Both the position numbers and the translations under genes were made by a program. From positions 12,994,844-13,058,843 of the forward strand of contig NC_087067.1 in the NCBI RefSeq assembly GCF_963678635.1: a stretch of 64,000 nt of DNA, given 5' to 3'. Origin of the DNA: Symsagittifera roscoffensis (Eukaryota > Xenacoelomorpha > Acoela > Convolutidae). A model generated the notes under the pieces. The model worked only from the letters and a program-made list of their open reading frames with translations. It did no database searches and was not told the DNA's origin. Positions 41,376 through 53,918 of the stretch are shown one piece after another. Position 1 is the first letter of the stretch, and every line of letters begins with the position of its first letter.

Positions 41376-42057
41376 TTAAAAAAAGCGCGAAAACTGTTCT
41401 GAATTTCTTAAAAGAACTGCAAAATTCTTTTAAATTTTTTGAGAAAAGCGCTGAAAAATTGAATTTTTGTTTTAAGAAACATGAAAAAAGAAAAAAATTG
41501 CTTAGAATTGATATTGGTGACTTGGAGTGCTATAAACTGTTGAAATTCGTCTGAACAAATAAACAAGCAACCAAACCTTGAAAAATTTTAAGTTTGTTTA
41601 TGCAGAAAATAGGATGGCCAAGGTATACATTTTTCTATTGAAACCATTCCATCAATGGAAACTTGAAAAACTTCAGGTTTTTTTGGCAAAGTTTTCCCAC
41701 AAAAAAAATATAGTTTTTCAGTGGAATCAATTCAAGTTTAAATTTTCCTTAGATTTTTGTTTTGCTTCGTTTTCTAGTTTGAAAGCTCTAACAGGTTGCA
41801 TAGAAAAACTTGAAATTTCAGCGAAACGATTTGGTCTATAAAACGGTTTGAAATAGTCCAGTTTTATGACTAGAGTGCTTACTTATTCATTAAATTTTTT
41901 AAATATAGACTTCAAGCCTCTTTTTGATCGAACAATGGCTTGATTTGATACGTCTCATTGTTTTGAGCAAAAAAAAACTCTTCTATTTGAAGCAAAGCAA
42001 CCTTGCTTGAAAATTTTATTGGTTCGATTCGTCTGACCACTTATTTAATTGTGCTCG

Positions 42058-42138
42058 GACAGGGTGACCGAGTGGTTAAGGCGTTGTACTGGTAATTTAA
42101 TATGGTCTCCATGGTGGGTTTGAATCCCATCTGTGTCG
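42058..42138 (+). tRNA. tRNA-Ser-like with anticodon GGT, degenerate
   Basis: 81 nt. The loop is CTGGTAA, giving anticodon GGT (Thr). The anticodon stem TTGTA/TTTAA and a one-base shorter variable region (CCATGGTGGG) indicate decay. Acceptor 3' side CTGTGTC has one mismatch. Confidence 0.5.
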
Positions 42139-42804
42139 ATTAGTTTTTGAAATCACATGAACTGAAATCGGTAAGCACAAAACTGATGTTTACCCAAGTT
42201 AGTTAACAACTAACCAAAAAATTTTACACAAAATTTCAGTGAACGACATGACATGCAAACATTTGAAATTTTTCTAAACAGACTACTCAAGCAGACAAAC
42301 TTTGAAACATTTCAAGTTGTTTCATGAAGAAAATCGGATGGCCAATGTTATACGTTTTTCAATTAAAACCATTCAAGCAAGGGAATTTTAAAAAAGTTCA
42401 GATTACTCTGTTGGCCAAGTTTGTCCACAAAAAACAATCGTTTTTCAATGGAAGCACTTCATTTTTAAATTTTCCATAGATTTTTATTCCGCTTCGTTTC
42501 CTAGTTTGAAAGCTTTAACAGGTTGCTTAGAAAAAATTGTAAATATAATTAAACTATTTGGTCTATAAAACGGTTTGAACTAGTCCAGTTTTATGACTAG
42601 AGTGTTTACTTATTCATAATATTTTTTTTAAATATAAATTTCAAGCCTCTTTTTGATCAAACAATGGCTTGATTTAATAAGTTTCAATGTTTTGAGCAAA
42701 AAAAAACTATTCTATTTGAAGCAAAGCAACATTGCTTCAAAATTTTAATGGTTCAATTCGTTTAAACAGTGATGGCCATTGGTTCGATTCGTTTAAATAA
42801 TAAT

Positions 42805-42885
42805 GAAAGGGTGGCCGAGTGGTTAAGGCGTTGGACTGCTAATCCAATTCGTCTCCGTGCGTGGGTTCGAATCCCATCTCGTTCG
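42805..42885 (+). tRNA. tRNA-Ser(GCT), variant acceptor
   Basis: Acceptor GAAAGGG/CTCGTTC has partly compensated changes (an A-T pair replaces C-G) with one remaining mismatch. The variable arm is one base short. Anticodon arm and T-arm are intact. Confidence 0.75.
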
Positions 42886-43533
42886 ATTAGTTTTTAAAAA
42901 TTGATGAACTGAATTCGTTAAGCAAAAAAACTGATATTTCCCTAATTTTGTTACTAATTCACAGAAAAATTTGTCAGGTCGGAAAATTTTAGAGAAACAA
43001 TCGGCTCACAAACTTTTGAAATTCGTCTGAACAGTTAATCAAGCAACCAAACCTTGAAAAATTTTAAGTTTATTTTTGCAGAAAATTGGATGGCCATTGT
43101 ATACACTTTTCTATTGAAACCATTCCAGCATTGGAAATTTGAAAAACTTCAAGTTTTCTTGTTGGCCAAGTTTTTCCACAAAAAACTACAGTTTTTCAAT
43201 GGAAGCACTTCATTTTTAAATTTTCCTTAGATTTTTATTCCGCTTCGTTTCCTAAGTTGAAAGCTTTAACAGGTTGCTTAGAAAAAATTGAAAATTTAAC
43301 GAAACTATATGGTCTATAAAACGGTTTGAACTAGTCCAGTTTTATGACTAGAGTGTTTACTTATTCATTAAATTTTTTAAAAAAAGACTTCAAGCCCCTT
43401 TTTGATCGAACAATGGCTTGATTTAATAAGTTTTTTTGTTTTGTGTAAAAAAACTCTTCTATTTGAAGCAAAGCAACATTGCTTGAAAATTTTATTGGTT
43501 CGATTCGTGTGACCAATTAATTAATTGTGCTCA

Positions 43534-43615
43534 GACAGGGTGACCGAGTGGTTAAGGCGTTGAACTGCTAATGTTATATGGTCTCCGTGCGTGGGTTCGA
43601 ATCCCATCTCTGTCG
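43534..43615 (+). tRNA. tRNA-Ser(GCT)-like, damaged anticodon stem
   Basis: Loop CTGCTAA is kept but the stem TTGAA/TGTTA pairs poorly. 5' half is of the class seen before B spacers (TGACCGAGTGG); 3' half is consensus, so this may be a gene-conversion chimera. Confidence 0.6.
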
Positions 43616-44284
43616 ATTAATTTTTTAAAAATTGATGAACTGAATTCGTTAAGCAAATAAACTGATATTTCCCTAATTTTGTTACTAATTCACAGAGAAA
43701 TTTGTCAGGTCGAAAAATTTTAGAGAAACAATCGGCTCACAAACTTTTGAAATTCGTCTGAACAGTTAGTCATGCAACCAAACCTTGAAAAATTTTCAGT
43801 TTATTTTTGCAGAAAATCGGATGGCCAATGTATACATTTTTCTATTGAAACCATTCCAGCAATGGAAATTTGAACAACTTCAGGTTTTTTTGTTGGCCAA
43901 GTTTTTCCACAAAAAACTATAGTTTTTCAGTGGAATCAATTTAAGTTTAAATTTTCCCTAGATTTTTGTTTTGCTTCGTTTTCTAGTTTGAAAGCTTTAG
44001 CAGGTTGCTTAGAAAAACTTGAAATTTCAGCGAAACAATTTGGTCTATAAAACGGTTTGAACTAGTCCAGTTTTATGACTAGAGTGCTTAATTATTCATT
44101 AAGTTTTTTAAATATAGACTTCAAGCCTCTTGTTGATCGAACAATGGCTTGATTTAATACGTTTCAATGCTTTGAGCAAAAACAAACTATTCTATTTGAA
44201 GCAAAGCAACATTGCTTCAAAACTTTATTGGTTCAATTCGTTTAAACAGTGATGGCCATTGGTTCGATTCGTTTAAACAACAAG

Positions 44285-44366
44285 GACAGGGTGGCCGAGT
44301 GGTTAAAGAGTTGGACTGCTAATCCAATACGGTCTCCGTGCGTGGGTTCGAATCCCATCTCTGTCG
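44285..44366 (+). tRNA. tRNA-Ser(GCT), altered D-stem
   Basis: All arms are consensus except the D-arm 3' side (AAAGAG instead of AAGGCG), which weakens the GCC/GGC stem. T5 terminator downstream. Confidence 0.78.
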
Positions 44367-45033
44367 ATTAGTTTTTAAAAATTGATGAACTGAATTCGTT
44401 AAGCAAAAAAACTGATATTTCCCTAATTTTGTTACTAATTCACAGAGAAATTTGTCAGGTCGAAAAATTTTAGAGAAACAATCGGCTCACAAACTTTTGA
44501 AATTTGTCTGAACAGTTAGTCATGCAACCAAACCTTGAAAAATTTTAAGTTTATTTTTGCAGAAAATCGGATGGCCAATGTATACATTTTTCTATTGAAA
44601 CCATTCCAGCAATGGAAATTTGAAAATCTTCAGGTTTTTTTGTTGGCCAAGTTTTTCCACAAAAAACTATAGTTTTTCAGTGGAATCAATTCAAGTTTAA
44701 ATTTTCCTTAGATTTTTGTTTTGCTTCGTTTTCCAGTTTGAAAGCTCTAACAGGTTGATTGAAAAACTTGAAATTTCAGCGAAACGATTTGGTCTATAAA
44801 ACGGTTTGAACTAGTCCAGTTTTATGACTAGAGTGCTTACTTATTCATTAAATTTTCTAAATATAGACTTCAAGCCTCTTTTTTATCGAACAATGGCTTG
44901 ATTTAATACGTTTCAATGCTTTGAGCAAAAACAAACTATTCTATTTGAAGCAAAGCAACATTGCTTCAAAACTTTATTGGTTCAATTCGTTTAAACAGTG
45001 ATGGCCATTGGTTCGATTCGTTTAAACAACAAG

Positions 45034-45115
45034 GACAGGGTGGCCGAGTGGTTAAGGCGTTGGACTGCTAATCCAATACGTTCTCCGTGCGTGGGTTCGA
45101 ATCCCATCTCTGTCG
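45034..45115 (+). tRNA. tRNA-Ser(GCT)
   Basis: Consensus in every stem; one change in the variable arm (ACGTTCTCCGT). Start of a homogenised run of 749-bp units. A box TGGCCGAGTGG, B box GGTTCGAATCC, T5 downstream. Confidence 0.92.
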
Positions 45116-45782
45116 ATTAGTTTTTAAAAATTGATGAACTGAATTCGTTAAGCAAAAAAACTGATATTTCCCTAATTTTGTTTCTAATTCACAGAAAAAT
45201 TTGTCAGGTCGAAAAATTTTAGAGAAACAATCGGCTCACAAACTTTTGAAATTCGTCTGAACAGTTAATCAAGCAACCAAACCTTGAAAAATTTTAAGTT
45301 TATTTTTGCAGAAAATTGGATGGCCATTGTATACACTTTTCTATTGAAACCATTCCAGCATTGGAAATTTGAAAAACTTCAAGTTTTCTTGTTGGCCAAG
45401 TTGTTCCACAAAAAACTACAGTTTTTCAATGGAATCAATTCAAGTTTAAATTTTCCTTAGATTTTTGTTTTGCTTCGTTTTCTAGTTTGAAAGCTCTAAC
45501 AGGTTGATTGAAAAACTTGAAATTTCAGCGAAACGATTTGGTCTATAAAACGGTTTGAACTAGTCCAGTTTTATGACTAGAGTGCTTACTTATTCATTAA
45601 GTTTTTTAAACATAGACTTCAAGCCTCTTTTTGATCGAACAATGGCTTGATTTAATACGTTTCAATGCTTTGAGCAAAAACAAACTATTCTATTTGAAGC
45701 AAAGCAACATTGCTTCAAAACTTTATTGGTTCAATTCGTTTAAACAGTGATGGCCATTGGTTCGATTCGTTTAAACAACAAG

Positions 45783-45864
45783 GACAGGGTGGCCGAGTGG
45801 TTAAGGCGTTGGACTGCTAATCCAATACGGTCTTCGTGCGTGGGTTCGAATCCCATCTCTGTCG
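45783..45864 (+). tRNA. tRNA-Ser(GCT)
   Basis: Consensus except one base in the variable arm (GGTCTTCGTGC). Discriminator G; T5 terminator at +7. Confidence 0.92.
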
Positions 45865-46532
45865 ATTAGTTTTTAAAAATTGATGAACTGAATTCGTTAA
45901 GCAAAAAAACTGATATTTCCCTAATTTTGTTACTAATTCACAGAAAAATTTGTCAGGTCGAAAAATTTTAGAGAAACAATCGGCTCACAAAGTTTTGAAA
46001 TTCGTCTGAACAGTTAGTCATGCAACCAAACCTTGAAAAATTTTAAGTTTATTTTTGCAGAAAATCGGATGGCCAATGTATACATTTCTCTATTGAAACC
46101 AATCCAGCAATGGAAATTTGAAAATCTTCAGGTTTTTTTGTTGGCCAAGTTTTTCCACAAAAAACTATAGTTTTTCAGTGGAATCAATTCAAGTTTAAAT
46201 TTTCCTTAGATTTTTTGTTTTGCTTCGTTTTCTAGTTTGAAAGCTCTAACAGGTTGATTGAAAAACTTGAAATTTCAGCGAAACGATTTGGTCTATAAAA
46301 CGGTTTGAACTAGTCCAGTTTTATGACTAGAGTGCTTACTTATTCATTAAGTTTTTTAAATATAGACTTCAAGCCTCATTTTGATCGAACAATGGCTTGA
46401 TTTAATACGTTTCAATGCTTTGAGCAAAAACAAACTATTCTATTTGAAGCAAAGCAACATTGCTTCAAAACTTTATTGGTTCAATTCGTTTAAACAGTGA
46501 TGGCCATTGGTTCGATTCGTTTAAACAACAAG

Positions 46533-46614
46533 GACAGGGTGGCCGAGTGGTTAAGGCGTTGGACTGCTAATCCAATACGGTCTCCGTGCGTGGTTTCGAA
46601 TCTCATTGCTGTCG
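46533..46614 (+). tRNA. tRNA-Ser(GCT), damaged T-arm
   Basis: The T-arm reads GTGGTTTCGAATCTCAT and the acceptor 3' side TGCTGTC, both with mismatches, and the B box is altered. The flanking unit is otherwise near-identical to its neighbours, so the damage is recent. Confidence 0.68.
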
Positions 46615-47042
46615 ATTAGTTTTTAAAAATTGATGAACTGAATTCGTTAAGCATAAAAACTGATATTTCCCTAATTTTGTTACTAATTCACAGAGAAATT
46701 TGTCAGGTCGAAAAATTTTAGAGAAACAAACGGCTCACAAACTTTTGAAATTCGTCTGAACAGTTAGTCATGCAACCAAACCTTAAAAAATTTTAAGTTT
46801 ATTTTTGCAGAAAATCGGATGGCCAATGTATACATTTCTCTATTGAAACCATTCCAGCAATGGAAATTTGAAAATCTTCAGGTTTTTTTGTTGGCCAAGT
46901 TTTTCCACAAAAAACTATAGTTTTTCAGTGGAATCAATTCAAGTTGAAATTTTCCTTAGATTTTTGTTTTGCTTCGTTTTCTAGTTTGAAAGCTCTAACA
47001 GGTTGATTGAAAAACTTGAAATTTCAGCGAAACGATTTGGTC

Positions 47043-47049
47043 TATAAAA
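47043..47049 (+). promoter_or_regulatory. representative TATA-like motif of the array spacer
   Basis: TATAAAA within GGTCTATAAAACGG, conserved at the same place in most class A units, about 240 bp before the next tRNA. Immediately downstream lies CTAGTC/GACTAG, a 6-bp hairpin around a 9-nt loop. In some variant units TATAAAA has become TATTAAA. Whether it drives any transcript is unknown. Confidence 0.25.
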
Positions 47050-47281
47050 CGGTTTGAACTAGTCCAGTTTTATGACTAGAGTGCTTACTTATTCATTAAG
47101 TTTTTTAAATATAGACTTCAAGCCTCTTTTTGATCGAACAATGGCTTGATTTAATACGTTTCAATGCTTTGAGCAAAAACAAACTATTCTATTTGAAGCA
47201 AAGCAACATTGCTTCAAAACTTTATTGGTTCAATTCGTTTAAACAGTGATGGCCATTGGTTCGATTCGTTTAAACAACAAG

Positions 47282-47363
47282 GACAGGGTGGCCGAGTGGT
47301 TAAGGCGTTGGACTGCTAATCCAATACGGTCTCCGTGCGTGGGTTCGAATCCCATCTCTGTCG
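47282..47363 (+). tRNA. tRNA-Ser(GCT)
   Basis: Exact array consensus: all four stems paired (one G-T in the acceptor), variable arm ACGG-TCT-CCGT, discriminator G, T5 terminator. Confidence 0.94.
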
Positions 47364-48030
47364 ATTAGTTTTTAAAAATTGATGAACTGAATTCGTTAAG
47401 CAAAAAAACTGATATTTCCCTAATTTTGTTACTAATTCACAGAGAAATTTGTCAGGTCGAAAAATTTTAGAGAAACAATCGGCTCACAAACTTTTGAAAT
47501 TCGTCTGAACAGTTAGTCATGCAACCAAACCTTGAAAAATTTTAAGTTTATTTTTGCAGAAAATCGGATGACCAATGTATACATTTTTCTATTGAAACCA
47601 TTCCAGCAATGGAAATTTGAAAATCTTCAGGTTTTTTTGTTGGCCAAGTTTTTCTACAAAAAACTATATTTTTTCAGTGGAATCAATTCAAGTTTAAATT
47701 TTTCTTAGATTTTTGTTTTGCTTCGTTTTCTAGTTTGAAAGCTCTAACAGGTTGATTGAAAAACTTGAAATTTCAGCAAAACGATTTGGTCTATAAAACG
47801 GTTTGAACTAGTCCAGTTTTATGACTAGAGTGCTTACTTATTCATTAAGTTTTTTAAATATAGACTTCAAGCCTCTTTTTGATCGAACAATGGCTTGATT
47901 TAATACGTTTCAATGCTTTGAGCAAAAACAAACTATTCTATTTGAAGCAAAGCAACATTGCTTCAAAACTTTATTGGTTCAATTCGTTTAAACAGTGATG
48001 GCCATTGGTTCGATTCGTTTAAACAACAAG

Positions 48031-48112
48031 GACAGGGTGGCCGAGTGGTTAAGGCGTTGGACTGCTAATCCAATACGGTCTCCGTGCGTGGGTTCGAATC
48101 CCATCTCTGTCG
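48031..48112 (+). tRNA. tRNA-Ser(GCT)
   Basis: Exact consensus, identical to 47282-47363. Confidence 0.94.
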
Positions 48113-48778
48113 ATTAGTTTTTAAAAATTGATGAACTGAATTCGTTAAGCAAAAAAACTGATATTTCCCTAATTTTGTTACTAATTCACAGGGGAATTTG
48201 TCATGTCGAAAAATTTTAGAGAAACAATCGGCTCACAAACTTTTGAAATTCGTCTGAACAGTTAGTCATGCAACCAAACCTTGAAAAATTTTAAGTTTAT
48301 TTTTGCAGAAAATCGGATGACCAATGTATACATTTTTCTATTGAAACCATTCCAGCAATGGAAATTTGAAAATCTTCAGGTTTTTTTGTTGGCCAAGTTT
48401 TTCCACAAAAAACTATATTTTTTCAGTGGAATCAATTCAAGTTTAAATTTTCCTTAGATTTTTGTTTTGCTTCGTTTTCTAGTTTGAAAGCTCTAACAGG
48501 TTGATTGAAAAACTTGAAATTTCAGCGAAACGATTTGGTCTATAAAACGGTTTGAACTAGTCCAGTTTTATGACTAGAGTGCTTACTTATTCATTAAATT
48601 TTCTAAATATAGACTTCAAGCCTCTTTTTTATCGAACAATGGCTTGATTTAATACGTTTCAATGCTTTGAGCAAAAAAAACTATTCTATTTGAAGCAAAG
48701 GAACATTGCTTCAAAACTTTATTGGTTCAATTCGTTTAAACAGTGATAGCCATTGGTTCGATTCATTTAAACAACAAT

Positions 48779-48860
48779 GACAGGGTGGCCGAGTGGTTAA
48801 GGCGTTGGATTGCTAATCCAATACGGTCTCCGTGCGTGGGTTCGAATCCCATCTCTGTCG
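48779..48860 (+). tRNA. tRNA-Ser(GCT)
   Basis: Consensus except loop position 32 (TTGCTAA rather than CTGCTAA), which is tolerated in tRNAs. The following base changes to G (CGGTTAG), and TTTT follows. Confidence 0.9.
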
Positions 48861-49528
48861 GTTAGTTTTCAAAAACTGATGAACTGAATTCGTTAAGCAA
48901 AAAAACTGATATTTCCCTAATTTTGTTACTAATTCATAGAGAAATTTGTCAGGTCGAAAAATTTTAGAGAAACAATCGGCTCACAAATTTTGAAATTCGT
49001 CTGAACAGTTAGTCAAGCAACCAAACCTTGAAAAACTTTAAGTTTATTTTTGCAGAAAATCGGATGGCCAATGTATATATTTTGCTATTGAAACCATTCC
49101 AGCAATGGAAATTTGAAAAACTTCAGGTTTTTTTTTGTTGGCCAAGTTTTTCCACAAAAACTATAATTTTTCAAATGAAGCACTTCATTTTTAAATTTTC
49201 CTTAGATTTTTATTCCGCTTCGTTTCCTAGTTTGAATGCTCTAGCAGGTTGCTTAGAAAAAATTGAAAATTTAACGAAACTATTTGGTCTATAAAACGTT
49301 TTGAACTAGTCCAGTTTTATGACTAGAGTGTTTACTTATTCATTAAATTTTTTTAAAATAGACATCAAGCCTCTTTTTGATCGAACAATGGCTTGATTTA
49401 ATACGTTTCAATGTTTTGAGCAAAAAAAAACTATTCTATTTGAAGCAAAGCAACATTGCTTCAAAATTTTATTGGTTCAATTCGTTTAAACAGTGATGGC
49501 CATTGGTTCGATTCGTTTAAATAACAAT

Positions 49529-49609
49529 GACAGGGTGGCCGAGTAGTTAAGGCGTTGGACTGCTAATCCAATACGGTCTCCGTGCGTGGGTTCGAACCCA
49601 TCTCTGTCG
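49529..49609 (+). tRNA. tRNA-Ser(GCT), damaged D and T loops
   Basis: The invariant GG of the D-loop is GTAG, and the T-loop lost one base (TTCGAA then CCCAT), which disrupts the B box. Acceptor and anticodon arms are intact. Probably weakly transcribed or dead. Confidence 0.65.
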
Positions 49610-50277
49610 GTTAGTTTTCAAAAACTGATGAACTGAATTCGTTAAGCAAAAAAACTGATATTTCCCAAATTTTGTTACTAATTCATAGAGAAATTTGACA
49701 GGTCGAAAAATTTTAGAGAAACAATCGGCTCACAAATTTTTGAAATTCGTCTGAACAGTTAGTCAAGCAACCAAACCTTGAAAAACTTTAAGTTTATTTT
49801 TGCAGAAAATCGGATGGCCAATGTATACATTTTGCTATTGAAACCATTCCAGCAATGGAAATTTGAAAAACTTCAGGTTTTTTTGTTGGCCCAGTTTTTT
49901 CACAAAAAACTATAATTTTTCAATGGAAGCACTTCATTTTTAAATTTTCCTTAGATTTTTATTCCGCTTCGTTTCCTAGTTTGAAAGCTTTAACAGGTTG
50001 CTTAGAAAAAATTGAAAATTTAACGAAACTATTTGGTCTATAAAACGGTTTGAACTAGTCCAGTTTTATGGCTAGAGTGTTTACTTATTCATTAAATTTT
50101 TTAAAAATAGACTTCAAGCCTCTTTTTGATCGAACAATGGCTTGATTTAATACGTTTCATTGTTTTGAGCAAAAAAAAACTATTCTATTTGAAGCAAAGC
50201 AACATTGCTTCAAAATTTTATTGGTTCAATTCGTTTAAACAGTGATGGCCATTGGTTCGATTCGTTTATATAAGAAT

Positions 50278-50359
50278 GACTGGGTGGCCGAGTGGTTAAG
50301 GCGTTGGACTGCTAATCCAATATGGTCTCCGTGCGTGGGTTCGAGTCCCATCTCTGTCG
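50278..50359 (+). tRNA. tRNA-Ser(GCT), variant acceptor, no T-run
   Basis: GACTGGG instead of GACAGGG gives one acceptor mismatch. T-loop TTCGAGT is acceptable. The 3' flank GGTTAGTTTCTAACAACTAACC has no TTTT. Confidence 0.72.
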
Positions 50360-50966
50360 GTTAGTTTCTAACAACTAACCAAAAAAGTTTACACAAAATT
50401 TCAGTGAATGATATGACATGCAAACATTTGAAACTTTTCTAAACAGACTAGTCAAGCAGACAAACTTTGAAAAATTTCAAGTTATTTCATGAAGAAAATT
50501 GGATGGCCAATGTTATACGTTTTTCTATTGAAACCATTCAAGCAATGGAATTTTGAAAAACTTCAGATTACTTTGTTGGCCAAGTTTCTCCACAAAAAAC
50601 AATCGTTTTCCAATGGAAGCATTTCATTTTTAAATTTTTCTTAGATTTTTATTCCGCTTCGTTTCCTAATTTGAAAGCTTTAACAGGTTGCGTAGAAAAA
50701 ATGAAAAATTTAGCGAAATGATTTGGTCTATAAAACGAATTGAACTAGCCCAGTTCTGTGACTAGAGTGCTGACTTATTCATTAAAATTTTTGCATATAA
50801 AAATCAAGTCTCTTTTTGATCGAACAATGGCCTGCTTTAATAGGTTTCAACGCTTTGAGCAAAAAAAACTATTCTATTTGAAGCAAAGCAACATTGCTTC
50901 AAAATTTTATTGGTTCAATTCGTTTAAACAGTGATGGCCATTGGTTCAATTCGTTTAAACAACAAT

Positions 50967-51048
50967 GACAGGGTGGCCGAGTGGTTAAGGCGTTGGACTG
51001 CTAATCCAATACGGTCTCCGTGCGTGGGTTCGAATCCCATCTCTGTCG
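50967..51048 (+). tRNA. tRNA-Ser(GCT)
   Basis: Exact consensus in the body; 3' flank CGGTTAGTTTTC supplies a T4 terminator. First unit of the 1476-bp higher-order repeat region. Confidence 0.94.
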
Positions 51049-51695
51049 GTTAGTTTTCAAAAACTGATGAACTGAATTCGTTAAGCAAAAAAACTGATAT
51101 TTCCCTAATTTTGTTACTAATTCATAGAGAAATTTGTCAGGTCGAAAAATTTTAGAGAAACAATCGGCTCACAAACTTTTGAAATTCGTCTGAACAGTTA
51201 GTCAAGCAACCAAACCTTTAAAAATTTTTAGTTTATTTTTGCAGAAAATTGGATGGCCAATGTATACATTTTTTTATTGAAAACATTCCAGCAATGGAAA
51301 TTTCAAAAACTTCAGGTTTTTTTTTACCAGGTTTTTCCACAAAAAGCTATAGTTTTTCAAAAGAATCAATTCAAGTTTAAATTTTCCCTAGATTTTTGTT
51401 TTGCTTCGTTTTCTAGCTTGAAAGCTTTAGCAGGTTGCTTAGAAAAACTTGAAATTTCAGCGAAACAATTTGGTCTATAAAACGGATTGAACTAGTCCAG
51501 TTGTATAACTAAAGTGCTTACTTATTCATTAAATTTTTTAAATATAGACTTCAAGCCTCTTTTTGATCAAAAAATGGCTTGATTTAGTACGTTTCAATGT
51601 TTTGAGCAAAACAAACTCTTCTATTTGAGGCAAAGCACAATTGCTTCACAATTTTATTGGTTCGATTTTTCTTACCACTTATTTAATTGTGCTCA

Positions 51696-51777
51696 GACAG
51701 GGTGACCGAGTGGATAAGTCGTTGGACTGGTAATGTAATATGGTCTCCATGCGTGGGTTTGAATCCCATCTATGTCG
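51696..51777 (+). tRNA. tRNA-Ser-like body with anticodon GGT
   Basis: The anticodon loop CTGGTAA would decode Thr ACC. The long variable arm and discriminator G remain serine-like. The D-arm has GTGGATAAGTC and the anticodon stem TTGGA/TGTAA has one mismatch and one wobble. B box GGTTTGAATCC. Repeated exactly 1476 bp later. Confidence 0.55.
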
Positions 51778-52442
51778 ATTAGTTTTTGAAAACACATGAA
51801 CTGAAATCGGTAAGCACAAAACTGATGTTTACTCAAGTTAGTTAACAACTAAGCAAAAAAATTTACAAAAAATTTCGGTGAACGACATGACATGCAAACA
51901 TTTGAAATTTTTCTAAACAGACTAGTCAAGCAGACAAACTTTGAAAAATTTCAAGTTATTTCATGAAGAAAATCGGATGGCCAATGTTATACGTTTTTTC
52001 TATTGAAACCATTCAAGCAATGGAATTTTAAAAAAGTTCATATTACTTTGTTGACCAAGTTTCTCCACAAAAAACAATCGTTTTTCAATGAAAGCACTTC
52101 ATTTTTAAGTTTTCCTTAGAATTTTTTTCCGCTTCGTTTCCTAGTTTGAAAATTTTAACAGGTTGCTTAGAAAAAATTGAAAATTTAACGAAACTAATTG
52201 GTCTATAAAACGGTTCGAACTAGTCCAGTTTTATGACTAGAGTGATTACTTATTCAATAAATTTTTTAAATAAAGACTTCAAGCCTCTTCTTGATCGAAC
52301 AATGGCTTGATTTAATACGTTTCTATGTTTTGAGCAAAAACAAACTATTCTATTTGAAGCAAAGCAACATTGCTTCAAAATTTTATTGGTTCAATTCGTT
52401 TAAACAGTGATGGTCATTGGTTTGATTCGTTTAAACAATAAT

Positions 52443-52524
52443 GACAGGGTGGCCGAGTGGTTAAGGCGTTGGACTGCTAATCCAATACGGTCTCCGTGCG
52501 TGGGTTCGAATCCCATCTCTGTCG
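52443..52524 (+). tRNA. tRNA-Ser(GCT)
   Basis: Exact consensus; TTTT downstream. Alternates with the GGT variant in the higher-order repeat. Confidence 0.94.
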
Positions 52525-53171
52525 GTTAGTTTTCAAAAACTGATGAACTGAATTCGTTAAGCAAAAAAACTGATATTTCCCTAATTTTGTTACTAATTCA
52601 TAGAGAAATTTGTCAGGTCGAAAAATTTTAGAGAAACAATCGGCTCACAAACTTTTGAAATTCGTCTGAACAGTTAGTCAAGCAACCAAACCTTGAAAAA
52701 TTTTTAGTTTATTTTTGCAGAAAATTGGATGGCCAATGTATACATTTTTTTATTGAAAACATTCCAGCAATGGAAATTTCAAAAACTTCAGGTTTTTTTT
52801 GACCAGGTTTTTCCACAAAAAACTATAGTTTTTCAAAAGAATCAATTCAAGTTTAAATTTTCCCTAGATTTTTGTTTTGCTTCGTTTTCTAGTTTGAAAG
52901 CTTTAGCAGGTTGCTTAGAAAAACTTGAAATTTCAGCGAAACAATTTGGTCTATAAAACGGATTGAACTAGTCCAGTTGTATAACTAAAGTGCTTACTTA
53001 TTCATTAAATTTTTTAAATATAGACTTCAAGCCTCTTTTTGATCAAAAAATGGCTTGATTTAGTACGTTTCAATGTTTTGAGCAAAACAAACTCTTCTAT
53101 TTGAAGCAAAGCAACATTGCTTCACAATTTTATTGGTTCGATTTTTCTTACCACTTATTTAATTGTGCTCA

Positions 53172-53253
53172 GACAGGGTGACCGAGTGGATAAGTCGTTG
53201 GACTGGTAATGTAATATGGTCTCCATGCGTGGGTTTGAATCCCATCTATGTCG
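53172..53253 (+). tRNA. tRNA-Ser-like body with anticodon GGT
   Basis: Same sequence as 51696-51777, its higher-order repeat partner. Confidence 0.55.
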
Positions 53254-53918
53254 ATTAGTTTTTGAAAACACATGAACTGAAATCGGTAAGCACAAAACTG
53301 ATGTTTACTCAAGTTAGTTAACAACTAAGCAAAAAAATTTACAAAAAATTTCGGTGAACGACATGACATGCAAACATTTGAAATTTTTCTAAACAGACTA
53401 GTCAAGCAGACAAACTTTGAAAAATTTCAAGTTATTTCATGAAGAAAATCGGATGGCCAATGTTATACGTTTTTTCTATTGAAACCATTCAAGCAATGGA
53501 ATTTTAAAAAAGTTCAGATTACTTTGTTGACCAAGTTTCTCCACAAAAAACAATCGTTTTTCAATGAAAGCACTTCATTTTTAAGTTTTCCTTAGAATTT
53601 TTTTCCGCTTCGTTTCCTAGTTTGAAAATTTTAACAGGTTGCTTAGAAAAAATTGAAAATTTAACGAAACTAATTGGTCTATAAAACGGTTCGAACTAGT
53701 CCAGTTTTATGACTAGAGTGATTACTTATTCAATAAATTTTTTAAATAAAGACTTCAAGCCTCTTCTTGATCGAACAATGGCTTGATTTAATACGTTTCT
53801 ATGTTTTGAGCAAAAACAAACTATTCTATTTGAAGCAAAGCAACATTGCTTCAAAATTTTATTGGTTCAATTCGTTTAAACAGTGATGGTCATTGGTTTG
53901 ATTCGTTTAAACAATAAT

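Larger units (their letters stand above)
39641..41530. repeat. segmental duplication, copy 2 (inserted in the tRNA array)
   Basis: Counterpart of 34466-36180, lying between array units. It carries a second copy of the two-exon gene fragment and the dispersed TGACGTCA repeat. It passes directly into tRNA spacer, and the following tRNA (42058) is degenerate, as after copy 1, so the duplicated block includes array units. Confidence 0.85.
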
